Of a stretch of DNA of 64,000 nt, positions 1 through 11,575 are shown in pieces; the first letter of the stretch is position 1, and every line of letters starts with the position of its first letter. The stretch comes from Phialocephala subalpina (Eukaryota; Ascomycota; Leotiomycetes; Helotiales; Mollisiaceae). The notes beneath the pieces were generated by a model that worked only from the letters and a program-made list of their open reading frames with translations, searched no databases and was not told where the DNA came from. The stretch covers positions 1,222,881 through 1,286,880 of the forward strand of contig FJOG01000006.1 in the NCBI GenBank assembly GCA_900073065.1, written 5' to 3'. Both the position numbers and the translations under genes were made by a program.

Positions 1-1
1 A

Positions 2-307
2 GAACAGAAGAAACGACCAAAGCACTCCGGTGTCGGCTTCTTAGGAAGCGCTCTCGGAATCAAGCATCAAAGCATGATGATGGACCCCAACGAGCAGACA
101 CCCGCTGAAGCCTTCGCTCAAGGCAAGATGCTCCAAGACCAAGCTCGAGAACGCGGCCAGCGCAACTACGAACTATTAGAACGAGAGATCCGAGAAAACG
201 GCGAGAAATGGCTCAAGGAAGAAGCAGCGCTCGAAGAAAAGGCGAAGGAAGAAGCAACGAAAGCTATGAAGACGGGATTCACAGGGTGGTTCGGCAGCGC
301 AAAATAA
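2..307 (+). CDS. 3' end of an unrecognised protein (partial at the left edge)
   Basis: The reading frame is open from the first bases of the window to a TAA at 305-307, giving at least 101 C-terminal residues; the start lies upstream. The visible part begins with a basic, glycine-containing stretch. A long charged helix rich in E, K, A and R follows (roughly the last 75 residues, with coiled-coil character), and the chain ends in FTGWFGSAK. The internal methionines at 74-82 are unlikely to be the true start because the frame is open before them. I do not recognise the family, and no catalytic motif is visible in this fragment. Confidence 0.6.
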   Translation, partial: EQKKRPKHSGVGFLGSALGIKHQSMMMDPNEQTPAEAFAQGKMLQDQARERGQRNYELLEREIRENGEKWLKEEAALEEKAKEEATKAMKTGFTGWFGSAK

Positions 308-1126
308 GGTCGGGATGAGTGTGGGAGGGCGGATTGTAATTGGATCTGGGTGCATGTGAGAGCATTCATTGTACATTTGAACTATCTTTGGTCTCATGAG
401 CGCTAGGTCGCATCTCTCTTCTCTTCTCGGAACGGAATCGCTCAAGCGATATCATAGCGAGAGTGTAATGCAATGGCAGATGGGATATCAGCCACTGATG
501 CGGGGACGCACAGTTGTACAATATTGTCATTAATATGATGGAAATTCACGAATGCCATGGATTTATGCATGGAAGGCTTGTTCTTGTTCTTTGTCCTACT
601 TTGCAACATCAGCTCCAACGTGAATCTCGGGAGGCTGCAGAACGAACCATCTCGGGCCGAGGGGTAGTTTCAACGGTCAGCACCAAGTTGAACAAAATCT
701 TAAATAACTGCTAAAGCGGGAGAGGCCATATTCACCGCTGCCTATTTGTCAGCCTCCTGTGTTTGCGTATTGATTCTTTGTTCTATGTTATACGTCAAGG
801 TAGCGTTAAACAACATCTACTCGAAACTACAAGTTCTCCTCGCTTCCACTCTTCCAACTTCTCAACTTTCAACTTCAAACATCTTACAGCTACTTACAGG
901 ATCTTATCACCATCTACTCGAAACTAGCCTCGCCTCCCCAACTCTACACCACTCGTCACGAGCCTCTCCGCACCATGGAACCAAACAACCAACACAATCC
1001 TCTCAGAATCACGATTCCCGATTCAAGAAAAAAAATAAAACACGCGACTTCTAATATCGGCTTCTCAAACCCTCACATCTTCCCACGAAACCAAACACAA
1101 AATTACCCAACCCAAACAACATCAAG
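308..1126. other. intergenic, no gene seen
   Basis: No long frame with convincing coding character. The last 300 bases are C/A/T-rich and poor in G, typical of the pyrimidine-rich leader upstream of a filamentous-fungal start codon, and probably include the promoter and 5' leader of the small secreted protein starting at 1127. Confidence 0.5.
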
Positions 1127-1493
1127 ATGCAATTCACCTTCCTCCCCCTCATCCTAACCCTCATCTCAACCACCCCAATTGTACTCGCCACACCGACCAA
1201 GAACCCCCACCCTCTCATCTTTCGTTCAGAGGCCAGTTGTCCCTGTCCCTATCCACCTTGCTACAACGCTGGGTATTGCAATAATTGTGGAGCTTTGCCT
1301 ACTTTTGAGCAGTGAGTTTTATAATTTCTTTTTGATGTTGTTTGTGAGAATAGGTCGAAGACGGTTTAGGGTGGATTTGGGGAGGAGTTGGGTGGGAAGG
1401 GAGAATAGGAGAGGGAGAGGATGAAGGCTGATGTGAGATATTTACAGGCAGTTCGACTGCTTTACTAGTCCGTGTTGTGAATGTCCTTGCTAG
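1127..1493 (+). CDS. cysteine-rich small secreted protein
   Basis: Two exons, 1127-1311 and 1448-1493, flank an intron with a GTGAGT donor and a TTTACAG acceptor. Splicing in this phase removes the TGA that would otherwise follow and continues into a frame ending in a dense cysteine cluster, which supports the model. The predicted product is 76 aa. It has a hydrophobic signal peptide (about residues 1-21, ending VLA), a short propeptide-like stretch, then about 50 residues holding ten cysteines, with CPCPYPPC near the start and CCECPC at the end. Ten cysteines in a secreted peptide of this size suggest a disulfide-stabilised extracellular protein of the effector-like class. No named family is recognised. 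The intron (136 nt) is longer than most here. Confidence 0.7.
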
Positions 1494-1965
1494 GCGGGCG
1501 TGGGACGAATGGAATAGGTGGGGTTTGGATACTTAGTGGATTTGGTGGGGGCTTGGATCTTGGTTGAGGGATAGGAGGTGTAATGACATTGAAAGCGAGG
1601 GTTTGATGCGATGACTTTGATCAAGTTTGATGGGAGTCTTAGACTTGGATGGAGTTGGGGTAGCAAAAATGACGCGATGACTTGAAGAACGATAATGACG
1701 GCGGGATTTTAGGAAGTTATGGAAAGGAAAGGAACAAAAATTAAAGCAATAAATTTGATGACGGACGAGCGAAGAGCAAAGCATTGATAATATTTACCAG
1801 CGCCGTGATATCTACCCATTGTGTGTATCCTTCACAACATTTGTCGACTCCTATAACCCATTAAGTCCATCGCTAAAAGTACAAGACAAATGTTTCTGTT
1901 GTATATGCAACGAAATACCATCTAGTCGCGTGTCTTTCAAGCTCAAGCTCATCGAAGTCTGAACC
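1494..1965. other. intergenic, no gene seen
   Basis: Lies between the 3' end of the small secreted protein gene and the 3' end of the convergent gene at 1966-2910. It probably holds both 3' untranslated regions. No repeat or RNA gene is apparent. Confidence 0.4.
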
Positions 1966-2910
1966 TCATTCCTCAGGACTCATCGAGTCCCTCCCCCTCG
2001 ACGGCCCATCTTTCTCCACTACACCAGCCTTGTTCTTCCTAAATCTAATGGTAATACGATGCCTCGTCCTCGGTCTCATCCCACCCCTCCCACTGCTAGC
2101 AGGCTGTCCTGCCTTTCGGAAACTCGGCACCCTATTGCTATCAATAGCCAATCCCAAAGCAAGGATCTCATGACTCTGCTCATCATCTGCGTAGGTCTCT
2201 AATGGTGTCGGTCGATTCGGCACATGAGATAGCGTTGTCTCAACTTCGTGGGATTCTGATGCCAGAGGGCCGTGATGACATGTGACTTTGAGTTTATCTG
2301 TGTGGGGTGCTTTTCTTTTCTTGGACTTGGTGATGAGGTGGTTGGTTGGTATTGGGGTGGAAGTTGGGATTGAAGGAAGAGGTTTCTTGGCGTAGTGGGA
2401 TAGGATGTCTGGATCACTGGGTGTGTATGAGATGTGGGAGGGTGTTGGTGAGGTTTGGAGTGAGGGATGAGAGGAGACAAATTCCCAGTCCTCGTCGACG
2501 GAGGTGGACGGTAATATTGTTGGCGAGTCTGGGATGGGCGGGGGGATTGGGATCTCATAGGGAACAAGACCCCACTCATCGATGCAGCGTCGAACTTGTG
2601 ATAGTCTGATGTGTTGTTGTTAGTGAAGATACTTTCGAGGTTTGGAGGAAGGTGGCACTTGCGTGACGAGAAAATGACGGTCTTGAAGGAAGCCGACTAT
2701 CTCCACGTCTGCCCTCCTTTCCTCGACATAGAGGTTGGTAATCCAGTGACGATGCATGGTAAGGACTTCTTCGATCGAGAACTCGTTGTTTTGGATTTCC
2801 ATTTTGGGCGACGGTACATAAAATGTCCCGTAGTTTCCAGGTCTTTCAGAACCAACACAGAACGAAACCTTCAGACAAAAGGCGGGATGTGCTGGATATA
2901 AGGCTATCAT
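1966..2910 (-). CDS. hypothetical protein, two-exon model with uncertain splice
   Basis: One minus-strand frame is open from ATG 2910 down to a TGA at 1966, interrupted only by a TAA near 2620. An intron of 3n length must therefore remove that stop. A GTGCCA donor at about 2653, a CTAAC branch near 2623 and an acceptor ATGAG near 2569 would keep the frame, but the donor is weak. The first exon encodes about 85 residues of mixed composition (with NYGTFYVPSP and TMHRHWITNLYVEERRADVE). The second is proline/serine-rich and disordered (PYEIPIPPPIPDSP), then basic near the C terminus (RTRHRITIRFRKNK). The family is not recognised. The start may also lie in a further upstream exon. Confidence 0.45.
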
Positions 2911-4257
2911 CCTATGTCAGAGAGCCAAGGGAAAGGTCAGACCAGGATATCGGATGTGACAAAGTAGCGGGTGGTTTGTGGAAAGCTGGCGTACGGTAAG
3001 TAACTGGGACACTAACCCCATGTAAAACTTCTTGCATATAGCACGGTTGATATCAATTAGGGGACGCTATTAGGTGGAAGAGGGGCAGGAGACGAGAAGA
3101 AACGGTTTGAGATATGAACTTCAGCCGTTATTGGATGTTCATACGAGGACTAGTTGCATGTTGTAGTGCCTTTAACCGGAATAGTGGCTCAATCCCAACA
3201 CCATGGTGCTGGGTCGCAGAATCCCAATCCTATGGTTCTGGCAACTTTAGGGGCGGCAGATGACGCATAAAACTGTTGTGTCATGAAAAGAAAGTCTCCA
3301 ACGTGGTGCAGGAGCAGCAGGCAAAAGTTGCCAAGTTGAAGCGGTGAGACAGATGATCCTAACGCTCTCGATGAAGAGAGGCCGACGTGATTTCGAGCAC
3401 TGAGACAGAGATTGGATCATGGCACACAGCCCTCGCTTGAGGAGGGGTAGGTGTCCTAGAGATGCAACAGAAAGAGCACGATTTGGAGGCGCTAAGGCCT
3501 AGAACTGGAAACAGAGAGGGCTCATGGCACACCTTCTTCGCGAGTCGCTCATTTCTTGCAGTTTTGGCTGAAAGCAGCCAAGGCTTGTGAGGACTGAAGA
3601 TATATGCAGGGGAAGACTAAGATTTCAACCTTGGAAGCCGAGCCACTACTTGATAATTTACGACCGGAAGGGTCACCGCTGAACATCAGTTGGCACCTCA
3701 AATTGTGTGTCAGTGGTTCGTATTTGGCAAAAGATTATTGCTCTCAACCGGCCCAGCCGCTGAGGGAAGAGCACCTTAAAAAAAAGCAAGTCCGTGCAAC
3801 GGGACCTGGGAAATCGAAGCCGGCGGACGAGCCTGTTTTGAGTAAGCGACGCCCCTTGTGCGGGGGATGAGGTGGGAATAAGCAAATAGGACACCCGTGA
3901 GTTTGGTACAGATGCTTTGTCTCAGAATGTTAGACTTGGCACCGATCGTCACTTATGATTGTGATAAGCACTCAAGAAACTCCTGGATAGGAATCTCCGC
4001 CGTCGTCAAAAAGGTGTGAAGGCTGAAGGCTGTGAAGCCCTCCACATGCACCAAGCGACAAGGACTCTAGTGGTTACACGAGTTGAGCTCTCTGATTGGT
4101 GAGCTGAACGAAATGAAAAAGCCCCCAATAGGACCGGCTCCCTTTCACTCGGTTCGGTATAGCACTCGGGATCGGTTGCAAATTAAGAATTATCGGGATT
4201 CGGCAGCAACCAACCCAAGGTTACCTGACGCATGGAAGCGCCTTTGGGCACTGCAGA
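2911..4257. other. intergenic, nothing convincing
   Basis: Only short frames in all six phases, none with domain-like content. Two imperfect copies of a short motif around ATGGCACAC occur near 3420 and 3525. No tRNA, terminal repeat or transposon coding sequence was found. Confidence 0.3.
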
Positions 4258-4656
4258 TCAAAGCGGAAACTGAAAGGTCCCGAACTCAATAACGTTCAAA
4301 TAGTTTTGGATGTATATCTCGGAACCTTTCATCCTCACTTCCGACAGCCATTCTTTGGGACGAGGAACAAACCATGTCGGAATCCTGGTTGTGAAGAGAA
4401 GGGCTGAGAGATTCACCTGCTCCCAGAAATGTGTCGCTGTTCGAGCAGGGTCAACACGTGGGTAACAGTCGATCGGGATCGTATTTCGTAGCTCAGCTGA
4501 AAGACGCGGGGTGGTGAGTTGGATTTGACCAATGAAGCCAGCCTCGAGCAGTCGGGTATGTAAGGTTTTGCAGCCCCTGATGATATATTTCATGTAATTA
4601 TGTGCTGTCAACTCGTCGCAAAGTTCCTTGCCACTGAAGCTCCATTTTTGAAGCAT
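4258..4656 (-). CDS. possible hypothetical protein, 132 aa
   Basis: A single minus-strand frame from ATG 4656 to a stop at 4258. The composition is protein-like (balanced hydrophobics, W, F and Y spread through the chain, no low complexity), with segments such as LHTRLLEAGFIGQIQL and IPTWFVPRPKEWLSEVR. No family is recognised, and no clear intron or partner exon was found on either side. It could be a fragment of a decayed gene, given the absence of continuing coding sequence upstream. Confidence 0.3.
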   Translation of the reverse strand: MLQKWSFSGKELCDELTAHNYMKYIIRGCKTLHTRLLEAGFIGQIQLTTPRLSAELRNTIPIDCYPRVDPARTATHFWEQVNLSALLFTTRIPTWFVPRPKEWLSEVRMKGSEIYIQNYLNVIEFGTFQFPL

Positions 4657-6484
4657 GCAACAGTCGACTGAAAGTCGAATCGTCGTTCAGCGGCTCGGAC
4701 AATTAATCAGCCACCCTCGTCTCGAGATCTCCTCGAGACCTCCAGATGATCGTTGCTTCCCTCGCTTTGCTCTAGTGTTGGAACGCTTTGACTACAAGAG
4801 AGACGTCGGCAACTCTAAAGCCACTCGTTGAGAGATGCGTCGTGTAAGAGCATCGCGAGCCTCACACATGCCAACACTGGACATGGCCGACGCTCCTGGA
4901 AGTGTACATTTTGTTGATGCTGTCACCCAAATGCAGGCATATCTGCGGGGAATGAGAGTGTTCCCAGACAAGGATTGCAGAATATTCCTAACACCTTCCA
5001 TGCTCAGGGGTAATCCACTTTTCAGCCTCCTTCCCACTCCGATGTCCAAGATTTTTGCCAATATCTGACATGCATCTCTGCAGACAGAAAGGAGTTGCTT
5101 CATCACACAAGTGCATGGAAGCATGTATCACAACGGGAAAAGAAGAATATCATTCGATGTGGCTTGCTTGGCGTTCCGGAGAAAGCCAGTCCGCTGCCTT
5201 CTCTGTCCATTATTGGGGCCAGTCTGATGAGGTTGTATTTCCCACATGCAAAGAAGGCTGCATGGAAGCAAATATTAGGAAGATCTGCGGTGTTTCGGAC
5301 ATTTTCTCCTCTCGGTCTCAACTCTCGGTCTCAACTCTCGGTCGGCAGCTCGCTCTATTCGCCGCCAGACACATGAAGGCTTTCCCGAATGTTCTTGCAG
5401 CAAGGCTGGTCGGGTCCATCACGGCATCTCTAGGAATGAGGTTTCAAGTGAAGATCTATCGTATTTTAGCTCTGAAGATCCCACCTAACTAGTGAGGCTG
5501 TGGTTTCAATCGTTGCCTCGAGGGAAATGAGATATGCTAGACTTGAAAGCCTAGCCTCTGAGGGCGCAAGCATCTGGATTTCAAATCTTTGTGCAACTTT
5601 CGTTCTTGTTGATGCATGCAGGCGCCCTTTCAGGAAGGAGATCTGGCTTCTGGCATCAAACCTTGTTCCTGTCGTCCGAACAATGTGCTTGGTCCAAACA
5701 CTTTGCTTTGGTTTCGAGAGCGAGGTTTCTACAGATGCCGTTTGAGGAAGGAGTTCTGCCTTTTGCTGGTCTTGAATCTGGTCGTGTCATTCGGATGTTC
5801 GATTTCGGCTCTTCCGCCGTCATGAAAGCCTATGAAAGTGGACATTTCTTCAGGTGCAAAGGGGTGGAGGCCGAGACCCTGGATAACCACCTCCGTAAGT
5901 GCACGAAGCACTTTTGGATTGGGTACACTGAGAATAAGGAACGCTGCGGCAAATCAAGGAGATTTGATGATCTGACAATGTTCTTTAATCCGCATGCGCT
6001 TTAGTTTTCCTCCACGGGCCAATCGATTATCTCCGCCAGTACGTGGGGCTGCGCCTGTTCTCGTCTGCCATATTGCGAAACCAAAATGTTGACTCTCTGT
6101 CCTCTTGGTTATTTATTCAATAGCAATATTTAGCCTTTATTGAGCCTCGATGTGTATCGTCCGTCTCGCAAGTATTCTTAATAAGTGTATTGATGCTATG
6201 GAAGAAAGCAATGCGTATGGTCGGATATACAGCGTGCGGCACGGAGATAACCGTTTCCAGCACTGGCTGGCGGACCCGGTTCGTCATTGTCGACGGCTAA
6301 TTGAAAAGGCCGTACACGAAAAGTTTTGATCTGATAAGATCCCCACGTCCATGACAATGACAAGCCCTTGAAATGTTACCAGTAATCGGGATTATATTTC
6401 CAGTTTCGAATTGAGGTCACGATCTTCTTTCTCAGGCCTGCTATAGACTCCACTCCTACGTTGAACTGCCTCTCATGTGCGAGG
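4657..6484. other. no supported gene; short tandem repeat
   Basis: Several overlapping frames of 70-145 codons exist on both strands, but none shows a domain, motif or consistent splice structure, so I do not call them. A short direct repeat of the 13-mer CTCTCGGTCTCAA lies at about 5312-5343. The 3' part (about 6010-6484) is probably the promoter and leader of the transcription factor that follows. Confidence 0.3.
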
Positions 6485-8632
6485 ATGGAAGACGAATATC
6501 TTCTAAAAACCGCTCTGGTTGAGCAGGGCAGGGCCTCGACTTCTCCGGAGGCCTCCCTTTCCCAGTCAACGCAGCACCGGAGTAACGTGCGGTCTTGCTT
6601 GACATGCCACCAGCGCAAGATTCGCTGTGACAAGCGGTCTCCCTGTGCGACCTGTGTGCGTAATAATGTGCAGTGTTGCTATCCCGAGGTCGAGCAGAAT
6701 CGTCGCCGTCCGCAGAGGACGACGATTGGCGAAATCTCCGCACGTCTCGCACGGCTCGAGCGAACAATCACCGCAATCACGAAGGGCACGGAAACGCTAG
6801 ACTTGGGCCACAAATCTGCTTCAGATATTATCGCTCTGTGCAGCGAGGTGGGTATGGGCAAGATTTCGATGGTAGAATCGTCTCCTGAAGAGCTGCTGGT
6901 GCAGGATGGCGAATCGAGTCGCTACATCAATGAAGTTATCCTGTCGAGAATTCTAGACGAGGTGCGTGCTGCTGTGTGATGCGTGGACTTGGAAGGACAA
7001 GGCTAATTCATCGACGGCCAGGAACGAGAGCTTCAGGCGGTGATGAGGAGTTCCTATGTTAATAGCATCCGGGCCAGGAAGACATGGTCATCTGATCTCG
7101 GAGGCATATTCCATGGCTTTAACCTATCCATGACAGACGTGCAAAGCTGTTATCCAAGCAAGTGGCATGCCTTGCAGTTATGGCAAACCTTTCTCAACAA
7201 TGTCGATCCTGTCATCAAGATCCTTCATATCCCAACAGCTCAAGCCACTATTTATACAGCGATAAACAACCCAGGCAACGCAGAGGACGATCTCAATGCG
7301 CTCTTGTTCGCAATATACTTCGCTGCAGCAACTAGTTTATCGACCGCCGATGCGTCTAGTCTATTAGAGCAAGATAAAAGCACGACTCTGACCAAATTCA
7401 AGCAGGGACTAGAACATTTTCTTGCAGGCGCTAATATGTTTGACTCACCAAGCATGAAATCATTGCAGGCAATGACAATATACGTTGTAAGGAGGTCTAA
7501 CCGACCTTGAGATCCACGCATGCTAATTGCCGCTTAATAGACATGTCTCCGTGCTTTTAATACTGGTCGATCAGCCTGGACACTCACTGGTCTGTCTATT
7601 CGACTCGCTCAATCCATTGGCTTGCACAGAGATGGCAGCAACCTTCGTCTTTCTCCTTTTGAATCAGAAATGCGAAGGCGTGTTTGGTGGTACTTGTCTG
7701 CTGCAGATTCACGCGCAGCAGAAGATCTTGGGATTAATATCTGCAATATTGATCAATCTTCTGATACGCGTTTGCCGTTAAACATCAATGACAGCGAGCT
7801 GTCCCCCGACATGCAAGAGTTGCCGGTGCTCAAGCCTAGGTGGACTGAAATGACCTTCACCCTTATTAAGATAGAGGTCGGCCAGATTATTCAGCGGGTC
7901 ATTCAGAACCCAGCAGTGTCTTCTGGTGGCATATCAACCGAATCATCTAGGGCCCAGGCCCTGAAAGATATCAGGATCCGCCTCGAAGATAAATACCTTA
8001 GGTACCGGGATCAAAACATCCCAATACAGCGAGTGTCATCACTATTAACACCCCTAATTCTAGCGAAGTTAGAGTTTGTCATACAGCAGCAGTCGTCACA
8101 GCATCGCCGTACACCGGGAACCGCACCTGACGCGAATGAAGACACTCTGATATCAGCCTGCCGGCTACTGGAAATGAATTTACAGCTGCAAACAGATGAG
8201 CTTCTGAGGGGCTTCCATTGGTATTTGGGGAGCTATACTCAGTATCATCTGCTTACATACTTGCTCTGGCACCTTTGTGTGAAGCCAGGCGGGCCGAACG
8301 TAGAGCGAGCGTGGAATGCGCTTGAATGCTCCTTTCAACTCGCGGAGCATCGCCAATTTTCCACTGAGCCGGGGTCAAAATGGAAAGTTCTTCAGCTACT
8401 GAGAGGAAAAGCCTTGCTCATAAGAGAATCTCACAACGTGGGAAAATTGGAGGATGATAACGCGGCTCTGGCACAGGAGTTTGGGATGGCAAATTCTGCT
8501 GGCGAACTCGGCGACCCTACAGATCTTAGACTGAGTGGAGCCTGGAACTGGGGCATAACTGACTACACGGACTTTCAAGATTGGAGTAATGTGGTGGAGG
8601 ATTTTGATATGTCTCGCTTTGATGGCTTGTAA
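6485..8632 (+). CDS. Zn2Cys6 fungal-specific transcription factor
   Basis: Three exons: 6485-6961, 7022-7486 and 7541-8632, with introns of 60 and 54 nt whose removal keeps one frame; 677 aa. An N-terminal zinc binuclear cluster starts at residue 38 and shows C-x2-C-x6-C-x5-C-x2-C-x6-C (CLTCHQRKIRCDKRSPC...), followed by a basic linker (QNRRRP) and a short heptad-like dimerisation helix (ARLARLERTITAI). The middle region matches the fungal-specific transcription factor domain, including the conserved GLSIRLAQSIGLHRDGS and MRRRVWWY segments. The start is ATG 6485; a TTG 24 nt upstream in frame is not needed. It is a nuclear DNA-binding regulator. Its position beside transporters and a P450 suggests it controls, or once controlled, that locus (inference). 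Confidence 0.88.
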
Positions 8633-9835
8633 ATCTAAATTAGATCAAAGATCTCTCGTTTTTAGATACACTCGACTGTACTAAAGCTAGTAAGAAGAGT
8701 GTCACTTTCTGTGGCTAGAAATTTCCCCATCCAATGCCTTTTTCGTTTTTCAGGAACGGTTTATGAGTTGTGCAGTATCCCATCTGCCAATTCTGGTCGG
8801 TCTTTGAGTCATGGTGATTCTTTACGTCAGCCCTCTGTCCTCATTGCACTAGGTGGTGTCTTCGTCTGAAGACGTCCGAGTGCCGAGGCCACGTTCGTCA
8901 TGGTTGTTTTAAGATAAATCCGACACGAGAAGGTCCTCAGCCAAGTCTTCACGCCGGTGGTAGGGTTGGGCATATCAACCGGGTCTAACGGAGGCTTGGA
9001 TAAGTAGAGACATAGAAGATGAGCCCGGGACAATCGGAGAGGTCTCACAGAACAAGAGTTGATTAGAGTGAATCAAGCACTGAGGAGAAGCCTACCTCGT
9101 GGCCGTGGTGTGATGTGAAAGCCTTGAAGCACTTCGGCCTTGGGTGTTGACGTGGAGATCATCATAATTGTTATGTGCATGTAGGGATTCGCTTTGATAA
9201 CAGTTGTCTTGGAACTGGAATGCAGTTAAATCCATGCAAGCCTCTATTAGAATTCTTCTACCAACTGATCCGCCAACCATTTTACCAATTACCACCACCA
9301 ATTTTCTAATCCTTCTTTAGAGCTTTTTACACGACCGATGGGAACTGCGGTTTTTTATCAAATTTTGGCGGGCACAGTCACCTCTTCGGAGCCTAAGTAG
9401 GCCAGCTTCTCACACAGGGGAGAAAAAATCATTCTAAGGTGCCTGCGGACTGCTCTACCACCCCATTACTTATATATAGCTATCGAGCTATCTATGTTCT
9501 ATATACAAATTACGTGTGACAGGGATGGAGGGTGGGAGGAAACAGAGCTTGGGAGACTTGTGTGAAAAGCGTTAGGGATAAAGGAGGATCTATTTTTGCG
9601 ACGCCGATTCTAGTACTATAATATCCTTCTAATATATCGAGACCGATCTTGATGCCAATCTAATCTGTAGACTAATCGTATGGGGAAATCCTATCCGAAG
9701 CCACGCCTGAGGGGAGATCAACAAAAGTCACAGAAAGTTCTGAGACGCGAAAGAGAAATGCCGGAAAAGTGAATCCACCCTGAAGGCTACGCGCCATCTT
9801 CTATACCCGGCTAGGCGTGAACACCTGATACTAAA
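8633..9835. other. intergenic between convergent genes
   Basis: Contains the 3' ends of the transcription factor (plus strand) and the MFS transporter (minus strand). No frame with coding character was seen. A short AT-rich stretch (TATATA, AGCTATCGAGCTATC) lies near 9470-9510. Confidence 0.4.
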
Positions 9836-11575
9836 CTAAAACTTCCTCATAGGGTTGAGGCCGATGGCCGAGAATCTTGCTAGGAGGGCAAGGGTCGATC
9901 CGGCAAAGCACATGACTCCAGCAAAGATCTTGACACCAGTAAAGCTACCATTCTCCTGGGATACAATAGTCCCACCGATGGGACTCGTGGTCAGAGCGGC
10001 AACGGACATCACGGCGAAAAGTAGACCCTGTCGTATGCCGATTTTGTGGATAGGGGAAATTTGGGCTATAAGTGCCGGGCCTAAAGAGATAAAGGCGCCG
10101 GAGGCGAATCCGAAGAATCCAGCGAAGAGCGTGAGTCCAACATTGCTGGAGGCCGGGATCCAAAGGGCCAGGATAAGAATTGCGGTAAGAAATGCAACTA
10201 CGACGAAGATGTTATATCGTCCAAATTTGTCCGAGAGCATACCTGGGATGATTCGCCCGAACAAGCTAGAGAACAAGAGCGTAAGCATACATTAGATTCT
10301 GGTGAATCCACTGCAGATATAAACATTTCAACGCTGGAAAATCACGTACCTTGCCGCGTTTAATATGGGAATTAGGTAGTTGGCCAAGCTCGGCGACATG
10401 CCTTCAGCGATGGCCTGGACGATCAGGTAGTTGATAGGAATAAATAAGCCGAAAACGAACAAGAAGTTTCCTCCAGCTGTGAGGACGTACGTCCTTTCCG
10501 TAAGGGGTGAGAAGAACTCTTTCAACGTCATGGGTGGCTGCGGGTGAGGTGGTGTACGCGTTTTCACCGTTAGATTGGCGATAATAAGCAGCCCAAGGAT
10601 CATGAATGCGGCAATTCTCATAGACCATGCGAAGCCGACCTTAGGAATCAGGTGGTTGATCATGATAGGAAAGATGACTCCGCCTGCGCTTGAGCCGCTC
10701 ATTGTAATCCCGAAGGCGAGACCGCGTTTGTGGTGGAACCATGTAGCAACAGCACTGAGGGCTTGAAGGGCGCATTCGTAGTCAGCAGTCAGACCCTTTT
10801 TTCCGTAGTAAACATCGCACTTGGGAAGACAAATAGCCAGAGCAACGCTTACAGGGTGTGAAGACAGCAGATGCCCCGATGGCACTAACAACTCCCTGTG
10901 TTAGGAGGAACTGGTAATATTTATGCGAAATGGACGCCATCATCAACCCAAAGACGTGGGCTAAGGATCCGAAGAGCAAGATGTATCGAGGTCCATATCT
11001 GTCATAGAGCTTCCCCACGACAGGTCCCTAAGGAGGTAATCAGTCTTGGTACATCTTCTTCGGTTTCGCCGGTGCTGAAGAGCAGGCAGACAGGAAATAC
11101 GTACCATGAACAGCATGAAGAAGATTTCCAGGGATGTGATCCAAGATATGGTGCTCGAGGAATAGTTCTTTAACTGATGGGTCTCGTAGTAGGCCTGAAA
11201 TACCCCAATGCCTTTATTTGTGACAAAACAGTTAGGCGGTGATTGAAAGAAGATGGCACTGGGCCAGGCAGGACACTCACTATTAATCCATCCGTAACAA
11301 CAGAATGAACAACACCACGCCCCTAATACGGCTGTCCAAGCTTGGAAGCCTCCCTCAGGCGGCTCGTCAGCGCTGGCTCGCTCCTTGCTCGTCAAGGAGG
11401 TGTCTACGACACCTCCTTGACGCTCGACATCTCGACTAACATCGACAGAAGGGACGGGCGAAGCCTTCTCAGAAGTCGAAGAATCGGCCGTCATACTCTC
11501 GTTCCCGGGAGGTGGAGGCGTTGACTGGTCTAGCTCTAGCATCGTCTTCTCGTTGTCGTGTATGATCAAAGTCAT
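9836..11575 (-). CDS. MFS transporter, monocarboxylate-transporter (MCT) type
   Basis: Five exons on the minus strand (11575-11281, 11211-11105, 11027-10853, 10761-10350, 10265-9836) with introns of 69, 77, 91, 84 nt; all junctions keep frame, giving 472 aa. A cytosolic N-terminal tail of about 85 residues leads into the MCT-type signature PPEGGFQAW at the first transmembrane helix. Later segments fit the twelve-helix MFS fold: GKLYDRYGPRYIL after helix 2, FGITMSGSSAGGVIFPI near helix 5, a cytosolic loop with TRTPPHPQPP, then the second six-helix half with SDKFGRYN. Fungal members move monocarboxylates, riboflavin or other small organic compounds across the plasma membrane; the substrate here cannot be read from sequence. 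It lies convergent to the Zn2Cys6 regulator. Confidence 0.88.
11390..11422. repeat. perfect 15-bp inverted repeat inside transporter exon 1
   Basis: Left arm 11390-11404 and right arm 11408-11422 are exact reverse complements around the 3-base loop TAC. The element lies in the codons for the cytosolic N-terminal tail of the MCT-type transporter, so the mRNA could form a strong hairpin shortly after the start codon. Confidence 0.9.

Noticed and set aside
4835..6004. Several plus-strand frames of 70-145 codons in succession
   Set aside because: No domain, no consistent codon character and no splice pairs linking them; overlapping frames of similar length exist on the other strand.
6461..6484. 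Upstream TTG start for the Zn2Cys6 factor
   Set aside because: The ATG at 6485 is in frame and closer to the usual distance from the zinc cluster; nothing supports initiation at TTG.
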